The notes under the pieces: generated by a model
Told to the model about the DNA's origin: nothing
Seen by the model: only the letters and a program-made list of their open reading frames with translations
The model's database searches: none
Program-made: the position numbers and the translations under genes
DNA from: Prevotellaceae bacterium
Lineage (GTDB): Bacteria > Bacteroidota > Bacteroidia > Bacteroidales > UBA932
Assembly: GCA_031257455.1 (NCBI GenBank)
Contig: JAIROQ010000224.1
Span: 1 to 7,427 of the forward strand
Direction of reading: 5' to 3'
Length of the DNA: 7,427 nt
Shown here: piece after piece, positions 6,577-7,427 of the stretch
Layout: the number at the start of each line of letters is the position of its first letter
How positions within the stretch are numbered: the first letter of the stretch is position 1

Positions 6577-6607
6577 CAAAGGTATAAAAAAGATTTAAAA
6601 ACTCAAA
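6577..6607 (-). promoter_or_regulatory. Consensus Bacteroidota promoter of the two-gene GNAT module
   Basis: On the minus strand TTTG (6607-6604) is followed after exactly 19 bases by TACCTTTG (6584-6577), a full match to TTTG-N19-21-TAnnTTTG. Transcription would start near 6570, giving a leader of about 17 bases before the ATG at 6553. I see no operator palindrome overlapping it. Confidence 0.8.
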
Positions 6608-6619
6608 GACTTAAAGGTT

Positions 6620-6651
6620 AAAAAAAACCGCCGGTACATTTCCATACCGGC
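6620..6651 (-). terminator. Minus-strand rho-independent terminator
   Basis: Read on the minus strand, GCCGGTA (6651-6645) and TACCGGC (6636-6630) form a perfect 7-bp stem with an 8-base loop. GG and eight T residues (6627-6620) follow. It lies just upstream of the GNAT-module promoter and so insulates it. It implies leftward transcription arriving from the repeat region 6680-7100. Confidence 0.75.
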
Positions 6652-6677
6652 AGTTCTCTTCGTGCGCAAGCCAACTC

Positions 6678-6705
6678 TTAGTTTTTAACTTTTAGTTTTT
6701 AACTT
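6678..6705. repeat. 14-bp (2 x 7) tandem repeat
   Basis: Alternating heptamers TTAGTTT, TTAACTT, TTAGTTT, TTAACTT form a perfect 14-bp duplication. It ends three bases before the 21-bp array, keeping the multiple-of-seven periodicity seen across the window. Confidence 0.85.
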
Positions 6706-6707
6706 CT

Positions 6708-6952
6708 ATCGGAAGGTTTCCGACTGCAATCGGAAGGTCTCGGATTACAATCTGAAGGTTTCCGACTGCAATCGGAAGGTCTCGGATTACAATCTGAAGG
6801 TCTCGGATTACAATCTGAAGGTCTCGGATTGCAGTCTGAAGGTCTCGGATTACAATCTGAAAGTCTCGGATTACAATCTGAAGGTCTCGGATTGCAATCT
6901 GAAGGTCTCGGATTACAATCGGAAACCTTCCGATTGCAATCGGAAAGTTTGG
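6708..6952 (+). repeat. 21-bp tandem array, 11 full units plus a partial
   Basis: Eleven units of exactly 21 bp run from 6708 to 6938; a diverging twelfth starts at 6939. In a frame starting at GGT (6715) there are two main types. Type I carries TTCCGACTGCAATCGGAA (units at 6715 and 6757). Type II carries TCTCGGATT followed by ACAATCTGAA (most others). The last full unit holds an 18-bp perfect palindrome, TTCCGATTGCAATCGGAA (6928-6945). Each unit can fold into a small hairpin. Since 21 is a multiple of 3, frames stay open on both strands, but I see no sign that either is translated. Confidence 0.93.
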
Positions 6953-6970
6953 GACGGTGGGTCGATACTA

Positions 6971-7077
6971 TGGGACGGAAGTCCCAAATGGGGGGGCGCC
7001 CGTACGAAATTTGCGTACAGCCGCCCGGCAGGCTCGGAAACCTGCGTTGCGCGATTGGCGCAGTGTTCTTTATTTTT
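6971..7077 (+). ncRNA. Candidate structured RNA or hairpin cluster
   Basis: Four hairpins follow one another. TGGGAC/GTCCCA has a GGAA loop (6971-6986). GGGCG/CGCCC (6994-6998, 7022-7026) encloses GTACG/CGTAC (7002-7006, 7014-7018) across a 3x3 internal loop. GCAGG/CCTGC lies at 7028-7045 and TGCGC/GCGCA at 7048-7062. The last is followed by a T-rich run. The arrangement suggests a plus-strand RNA ending here, perhaps including the 21-bp array as its 5' part. No plus-strand promoter was found, so it may equally be a DNA-level repeat element. I do not recognise a known RNA family. Confidence 0.3.
7047..7077 (+). terminator. Possible plus-strand terminator of the hairpin cluster
   Basis: A 5-bp stem TGCGC (7048-7052) and GCGCA (7058-7062), extendable by a T.G pair, is followed by GTGTTCTTTATTTTT. 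The stem is short and the T-run is interrupted, so this is a weak call. Confidence 0.35.
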
Positions 7078-7110
7078 ACTTCATAAGCCACTTATTTTAT
7101 GTTGTTTTTT

Positions 7111-7131
7111 TAATTTCTAATTTCTGATTGG
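7111..7131 (+). repeat. TAATTTC heptamers (upstream flank of core C)
   Basis: TAATTTC (7111-7117), TAATTTC (7118-7124) and the degenerate TGATTGG (7125-7131) run directly into the 24-bp core at 7130. This is the same position that TTGACTA units occupy beside core B. Confidence 0.65.
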
Positions 7132-7153
7132 CGGGCGCCACTGCGCTTGTCGC
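7130..7153 (+). repeat. 24-bp conserved core, copy C
   Basis: The sequence is GGCGGG followed by CGCCACTGCGCTTGTCGC. It differs from copy A at two positions and from copy B at four. Confidence 0.8.
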
Positions 7154-7194
7154 CATTTTCCACTCTCCACTCTCCATTCTCCATTCTCCACTCT
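7153..7194 (+). repeat. CCACTCT heptamer array (downstream flank of core C)
   Basis: Six tandem 7-mers: CCATTTT, CCACTCT, CCACTCT, CCATTCT, CCATTCT, CCACTCT. Bases 7154-7183 are identical to the reverse complement of 316-345. The array stops three bases before the inverted-repeat element at 7197. Confidence 0.9.
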
Positions 7195-7196
7195 CC

Positions 7197-7332
7197 CGTC
7201 ATTCCGAGCGGAGCGGAGCGTAGTCGAGGAATCTCCTGCGTCTTGCACCCACTGCTTTGCACCGCACTGCGTTTTGGAGGGGATTTCTCCACTCCGCGCG
7301 CTCGTTCCTCGTGCGCTCCGGTCGAAATGACG
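7197..7332. repeat. 136-bp inverted-repeat element with CGTCATT termini
   Basis: The ends 7197-7215 and 7314-7332 are inverted repeats matching at 17 of 19 positions (CGTCATTCCGAGCGGAGCG against CGTCATTTCGACCGGAGCG). Further in, GAGGAATCTCC (from 7226) has a diverged counterpart, GAGAAATCCCC, on the other arm. Dispersed non-coding repeats with this CGTCATT...GAGGAATCTC signature are known from several bacterial genomes. No transposase is present and I find no target-site duplication. Frames open across it are low-complexity and not credible genes. Confidence 0.7.
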
Positions 7333-7341
7333 TGCGTGGAA

Positions 7342-7427
7342 CGTCATTGCGAACGGCGAGGAGTTGCGAGGTACGAAGCAAGCCGTGAAGCAATCCAGCG
7401 GCCTTTTCGTGTCGTTTGTCTGGATTG
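7342..7427. repeat. Second CGTCATT-type inverted-repeat element, cut by the window edge
   Basis: It starts with CGTCATTGCGAACGG and later reads CGTGAAGCAATCCAG. This is the dispersed-repeat signature in which CGTCATTGCGA pairs with a distal GCAATGACG. CAATCCAG (7391-7398) is the exact reverse complement of CTGGATTG (7420-7427), so the window ends inside the returning arm. It lies nine bases after the first element. Confidence 0.6.

Noticed and set aside
6708..6952. CRISPR array
   Set aside because: The units are 21 bp and directly abutting, with no unique spacers and no cas genes.
6829..7086. Plus-strand frame with LGLQSEG repeats
   Set aside because: It is a by-product of a 21-bp period without stops. 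It begins inside the array and has no ribosome site or recognisable domain.
6699..7091. Minus-strand 130-codon frame with a seven-residue repeat (SDCNPRP), starting at GTG
   Set aside because: The repeat is the 21-bp DNA array read in frame, and the plus strand is open too (LGLQSEG units). There is no ATG, ribosome site or consensus promoter, and the non-repeat part covers the GC-rich hairpins. The terminator at 6651-6620 leaves some chance of a transcript, but translation is unsupported.
7110..7393. Several overlapping minus-strand frames at the right end
   Set aside because: They cross heptamers and inverted-repeat elements, giving low-complexity peptides such as repeated RVENGEW. None has gene-like content.
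7197..7427. Insertion sequence
   Set aside because: Inverted repeats are present, but there is no transposase frame and no visible target-site duplication; these are short non-autonomous repeats at most.

Overview
The window looks like a chromosomal segment of an uncultured or host-associated member of the Bacteroidota, probably Bacteroidales. The evidence is two textbook promoters of that phylum (TTTG, 19 bases, then TAnnTTTG), mostly weak Shine-Dalgarno sequences, and a gene trio (GH133 debranching enzyme, GT4/GT5-like glucosyltransferase, GH57 enzyme) that I associate with Bacteroidales. The assignment comes from reading alone.

Layout. Bases 1-44 (minus strand) carry only the first 14 codons of a gene leaving the window, most likely class II fructose-bisphosphate aldolase, with one strong and one partial promoter upstream. 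Bases 45-565 hold no convincing gene: a terminator-like hairpin and the first copy (A) of a composite repeat. Bases 566-5634 (plus strand) are a three-gene glycogen/alpha-glucan operon. A debranching enzyme removes alpha-1,6 branches, a glycogen-synthase-like transferase extends chains, and a GH57 enzyme acts on alpha-1,4 glucan. The GH57 frame continues without a stop into a Lys/Ala/Pro-rich, histone-H1-like repeat tail. A perfect 19-bp stem terminator (5658-5699) closes the operon. Composite repeat copy B follows.

Bases 5847-6553 (minus strand) form a two-gene unit with a 4-base overlap: a 53-residue protein followed by a GNAT acetyltransferase. It resembles a toxin-antitoxin module and has a consensus promoter. 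Bases 6554-7427 contain no gene I would defend. They hold a minus-strand terminator, a 4x7-bp repeat, an 11-unit 21-bp repeat whose neighbouring arms vary together, a cluster of GC-rich hairpins ending in a T-rich run, composite repeat copy C, and two inverted-repeat elements of the CGTCATT type, the second cut by the window end.

The least explained feature is the recurring composite repeat. A 24-bp core (398-421 minus, 5780-5803 plus, 7130-7153 plus) is flanked on both sides by short tandem arrays, mostly of period 7. The array sequence differs between copies while the core is conserved. Related heptamer runs also sit in the gaps between the operon genes, one overlapping a stop codon.
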